A stretch of DNA of 25,641 nucleotides, taken from assembly GCA_015490675.1 (NCBI GenBank), contig WFXI01000038.1, forward strand, positions 1 to 25,641, written 5' to 3'. Positions 23,007 to 25,641 of the stretch are shown piece after piece. The DNA comes from Hydrogenothermaceae bacterium (lineage in GTDB: Bacteria > Aquificota > Aquificia > Aquificales > Hydrogenothermaceae). Within the stretch, counting starts at the first letter, position 1; every line of letters begins with the position of its first letter. The position numbers and the translations under genes are program-made. A model generated the notes under the pieces. It saw only the letters and a list, made by a program, of their open reading frames with translations, ran no database searches and was not told the origin of the DNA.

Positions 23007-24013
23007 TTTAATCCTTTAAGTTTTGGTACATTCATAGTCAAGCAATGAAATGCACCAAGACCTATTATTATAGGATAAGCATATAACCCTATAACTTTTC
23101 TGTCAACAAAAATAGACTGTAAAATCTCAATAGCTTCTTTATCTTGAGGACTATCAAAAACAGGCACTATTACATATTTATTAGTAATATAAAAATTTGC
23201 ATAGCTTGCAGGTAGTCTATAATTTTTAAAATCAGGATAATCGAAATATTGAGGCTCAGGCATAGGAATAGTAATTATATTGAAATTAGTTTCTTTTAAA
23301 ATTTCTAGATTTTCCTGTAAAGGTATATAATTTTCATCTTCTTTGTTTATTTCCACAGCTGTAATAATAGTATTTTCATTTACAAACCTTGTAATATCAT
23401 CTATATGCCCATCAGTATCATCGCCAACTATTCCATCTTTTAGCCAGATAATACTTTTTACTCCAAAATAATGTTTCAAAAGGTTTTCTATATCTTCTTT
23501 TGATAAATTTGGATTTCTATTTTCATTTAAAAGACAACTTTCTGTTGTTAATATTGTTTCTCCATTAGTATCAATAGAACCTCCTTCTAAAACAACATTT
23601 ACCTTTTCATAACTTACACCTAAAATTTGGCACATCTTTTCGCCAACTTTATCATCTAACTCGTAAGGATACTTTCCTCCCCAACTGTTAAATTTAAATT
23701 TTAATCCGTATGCTCTATTATTTTTCGAAACTATAAAAGCTCCATAATCCCTATGCCAAGCATCATTAGTTTTTATTATATTAATAATAATATTGTTTGA
23801 ATTTGGATTATACTTTTCTAATTTTTTTAGAAGTTTTTTCTTTTGAAATTCATCGTCAACATTTATATAAACCTTTTCCCCTTCACTAATAAGGGAAACC
23901 ATATTAGCAAAAATATCCTGTGCATCTTCTAAATACTCAAAAAAAGTTTCAGGATTTTGAGGAAAAGTAGTCCATGTGCTATGATGAGGATACCATTCAG
24001 GAAGTAATTTCAG
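23003..24013 (-). CDS. aguA: agmatine deiminase (probable CTG start)
   Basis: About 336 aa from CTG 24013, beginning LKLLPEWYPHHSTWTTFP, the position where family members begin. AAGGAGG (24028-24022) is eight bases upstream of that CTG. A longer frame from TTG 24040 has no ribosome site and runs through the AAGGAGG. Signatures include NDAWHRDYGAF, VLEGGSIDTNGETILTTE, GDDTDGHIDD and the catalytic Cys in GLGAFHCLTMNVP, 13 residues before the end. It converts agmatine to N-carbamoylputrescine and ammonia in polyamine synthesis. It follows the phosphoesterase and ends four bases inside the CopD-like gene. Confidence 0.85.
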   Translation of the reverse strand: MKLLPEWYPHHSTWTTFPQNPETFFEYLEDAQDIFANMVSLISEGEKVYINVDDEFQKKKLLKKLEKYNPNSNNIIINIIKTNDAWHRDYGAFIVSKNNRAYGLKFKFNSWGGKYPYELDDKVGEKMCQILGVSYEKVNVVLEGGSIDTNGETILTTESCLLNENRNPNLSKEDIENLLKHYFGVKSIIWLKDGIVGDDTDGHIDDITRFVNENTIITAVEINKEDENYIPLQENLEILKETNFNIITIPMPEPQYFDYPDFKNYRLPASYANFYITNKYVIVPVFDSPQDKEAIEILQSIFVDRKVIGLYAYPIIIGLGAFHCLTMNVPKLKGLK

Positions 24014-24020
24014 TTGATTT

Positions 24021-24028
24021 ACCTCCTT
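24021..24028 (-). promoter_or_regulatory. ribosome binding site deciding the aguA start
   Basis: AAGGAGGT on the minus strand is an ideal ribosome site. Its best-spaced codon in the aguA frame is CTG 24013, eight bases downstream; the TTG at 24040 lies upstream of it. It overlaps the stop codon of the phosphoesterase gene. Confidence 0.6.
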
Positions 24029-24770
24029 ATTTTTCTTCAAAAGAATAATATTGCTTTTTTGCTTTTACAAATTCAAACTTATCAATCTTTGGTAAATATG
24101 CAGTTAATTTGTTACCTAAAACACAACCTGTATCTATTCCATAAGCTTTATTGTTTATATAAGGCTCTTCAAAAACCTGATGACCATAAATAATTTTAGG
24201 AGATTGTTCATTAACCTTTCTCCATTTAGTCCAATCTAATCTCTCAGGAAAACCATTTTCCAAATACCTTCCTGTGACTGCTCCATATAAAACAAACTTT
24301 CTTACTTTTTTACTTGTTTTACCAATATCTTCATCTTTTATCCCTGCGTGTGCTATTACTGTATTGTTATTAACAATTATATAAAGAGGAAGCTTTTCCC
24401 AATAACTTAAGATTTTTTCTCTTAATTTATCCTGTATAGATTTAGGTAGCGAATTAAACTCATTAACAGTTTTTTGAAGGCCAAAACTTACCTTTACTTT
24501 GTTTCCTTTTAACCATCTAACAAATTTATCCATATGGTTCGACTGAACTTCTACAAATTTTCCTCTTTCAAAAAGCTCAATGCAGTAGTTTAGTGTATCT
24601 AAGTTATAATCCCCCCTATCTATATTATCTCCAACACTTATAATAAAAGTGTCCTTACCATATTTATCCCAGATTTTTTCTATAAGTTCCTTTAGTTCAT
24701 AATAACATCCGTGACTGTCTCCTATTACTGCAAACTGTTTTTCTATATTTAATTTTAGAAAGTTATCCAT
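24027..24770 (-). CDS. metallophosphoesterase (ApaH/PrpE-like)
   Basis: 247 aa. Motifs of the PPP-type phosphoesterase core are VIGDSHGCYYEL, SVGDNIDRGDYN, then SNHMDKF where GNHE is usual, VIAHAGI and IYGHQVF with GIDTGCVLGNKLTAY at the end. The Gly of GNH is Ser here and the Glu/Asp is Met, so one metal-site neighbour is altered, but the Asn and His remain. Substrates in this group are dinucleoside tetraphosphates or phosphoproteins. Lies between the ZnuA-type gene and aguA. Confidence 0.85.
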   Translation of the reverse strand: MDNFLKLNIEKQFAVIGDSHGCYYELKELIEKIWDKYGKDTFIISVGDNIDRGDYNLDTLNYCIELFERGKFVEVQSNHMDKFVRWLKGNKVKVSFGLQKTVNEFNSLPKSIQDKLREKILSYWEKLPLYIIVNNNTVIAHAGIKDEDIGKTSKKVRKFVLYGAVTGRYLENGFPERLDWTKWRKVNEQSPKIIYGHQVFEEPYINNKAYGIDTGCVLGNKLTAYLPKIDKFEFVKAKKQYYSFEEK

Positions 24771-24772
24771 TT

Positions 24773-25641
24773 TTACCTGCTTAAACCTTTATAAATTTTA
24801 TCAATTAGAGTTCTCATCATTTGTATATAGCTCTTATTTTCTCCAAAAGGGTCAAGTTTTATAACTTTTGCTTTTGTATTCTCTTTTATTATTCTCAAAT
24901 ATTTTTCATTGTAAAATTGCTTTGAAGCAAAAACAGATGAAATATCTTTCTCATTTATTAAATGGATTATGCGATTAAGATGTTTTATCGTTGGTTTTTT
25001 ACCATGACCAAGCTCAATAACTGCTAAATAATTTAAAGAAAATCTTTTTGTAAAGTAAGGATAAAGATAATGGTAAGAAATAAAATCTTTGCTATTTAAT
25101 TTAGAAAACTTTTCTTTTCCATAGCTTAATAAGCTATCTATCTTTTCTTTAAAAATTCTATAATTTTCCAAATATATACTTTTATTAAAGTTATCTTTTT
25201 CAATGAGTTTAAAAGTAATAAAAGAAGCAATGATTTTTGCATTCTCAGGGTCTAACCAGACCGCTGGATGAAAAGTTTCATCTTCATCGTGCTGATGTTT
25301 ATCTATATGATGTTCTTCAAATTCATAACTTTTTATTAAATTTATCCCTTTAATTTTATAAACCGGAATTAATTTTTCTTCTTTTATATTTGAGATGATT
25401 TTTTTTATTTGTGGTTCTCCAGAACCGATAAATACAAAGAAATCTGAAGAGTATATTTTTTTTAAATCAGAATATTTATACTCATAACTATGAATAGACA
25501 TATTTACAGGAATTACATAATTAACCTCACAATTATCTATGCAAATCTCTTTTACAATATCAGCTAAAGGTTTTATAGTAGTTGTTATTTTTATCTTTGC
25601 AAAAGATAAACTAAACAATAGCAGTAAAAAAGCAATTAACA
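24773..25641 (-). CDS. ZnuA-type metal ABC transporter binding protein (5' end outside window)
   Basis: The frame stays open to the right edge: upstream of the TTG at 25618 it reads LIAFLLLL, continuing into FSLSFAK, so the real start and the beginning of the signal peptide lie beyond 25641. Metal-site candidates of the TroA/ZnuA fold are His in NMSIHSYEYKYSDL, His in FHPAVWLDPENA, His in ELGHGKKPT and Asp in KLDPFGEN. A His/Asp-rich loop (EEHHIDKHQHDEDETFH) between the first two is typical of zinc binders. It is periplasmic, feeding a metal importer whose permease and ATPase are not in the window. Confidence 0.85.
   Translation of the reverse strand, partial: LIAFLLLLFSLSFAKIKITTTIKPLADIVKEICIDNCEVNYVIPVNMSIHSYEYKYSDLKKIYSSDFFVFIGSGEPQIKKIISNIKEEKLIPVYKIKGINLIKSYEFEEHHIDKHQHDEDETFHPAVWLDPENAKIIASFITFKLIEKDNFNKSIYLENYRIFKEKIDSLLSYGKEKFSKLNSKDFISYHYLYPYFTKRFSLNYLAVIELGHGKKPTIKHLNRIIHLINEKDISSVFASKQFYNEKYLRIIKENTKAKVIKLDPFGENKSYIQMMRTLIDKIYKGLSR

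Overview
The window is clearly AT-rich (roughly one third G+C by eye), its proteins are rich in Lys, Glu and Ile, and genes are packed with short gaps, frequent TTG starts and strong AGGAGG ribosome sites. An Aquifex-type thioredoxin-like [2Fe-2S] ferredoxin, c-type cytochromes with a cbb3-type oxidase, a short (197 aa) EF-Ts, an MqnD-like (futalosine menaquinone route) protein and an AmmeMemoRadiSam pair together suggest a thermophilic, microaerophilic member of the Aquificota, most likely a low-G+C Hydrogenothermaceae such as Sulfurihydrogenibium. This assignment is inference from content, not a database match. No rRNA, tRNA, CRISPR array, insertion sequence or prophage is visible.

Layout. 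1-1700 (minus): the start of ccoN (runs off the left edge) behind a diheme cytochrome c, with a good promoter and an FNR-like box upstream, then a small helical protein. 1764-4748 (plus): a FliK-like protein with a stand-alone FlhB C-terminal domain, then the MEMO (AmrB) and AMMECR1 (AmrA) proteins with two unlisted mini membrane proteins between them, the first apparently frameshifted near its start. 4745-6308 (minus): dapD and a ZIP metal transporter. 6392-7694 (plus): an MntA-HepT toxin-antitoxin pair and a Yip1-family membrane protein. 7691-9798 (minus): metF, the ferredoxin and a TonB-type protein. 9838-10833 (plus): gpsA.

10830-15213 (minus): a long run beginning with rpsB-tsf-pyrH and continuing with a hypothetical protein, a YqiA-type hydrolase, tatA and rsmE. 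The rpsB leader folds into a nested hairpin whose 5' arm is a copy of the 16S anti-Shine-Dalgarno sequence. 15254-21403 (plus): RluA-type pseudouridine synthase, MqnD-like protein, a degenerate receiver protein, a small toprim protein, a monoheme cytochrome c, hisF, an M23 peptidase, transaldolase and a DUF2103-like protein. 21391-25641 (minus): a ZnuA-type metal-binding protein (start outside the window), a phosphoesterase, agmatine deiminase (probably with a CTG start), and two multi-helix membrane proteins resembling CopD and heme-copper oxidase/NnrS proteins.

Most genes are housekeeping or respiratory. The least explained parts are the AmrB/mini-protein/AmrA cluster, the receiver-toprim-cytochrome trio with overlapping frames, the rpsB leader, and a set of apparently leaderless starts. 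At three of the four convergent junctions the two stop codons interlock in four bases; at the fourth the genes overlap by 13 bases. None of the four has a visible terminator.
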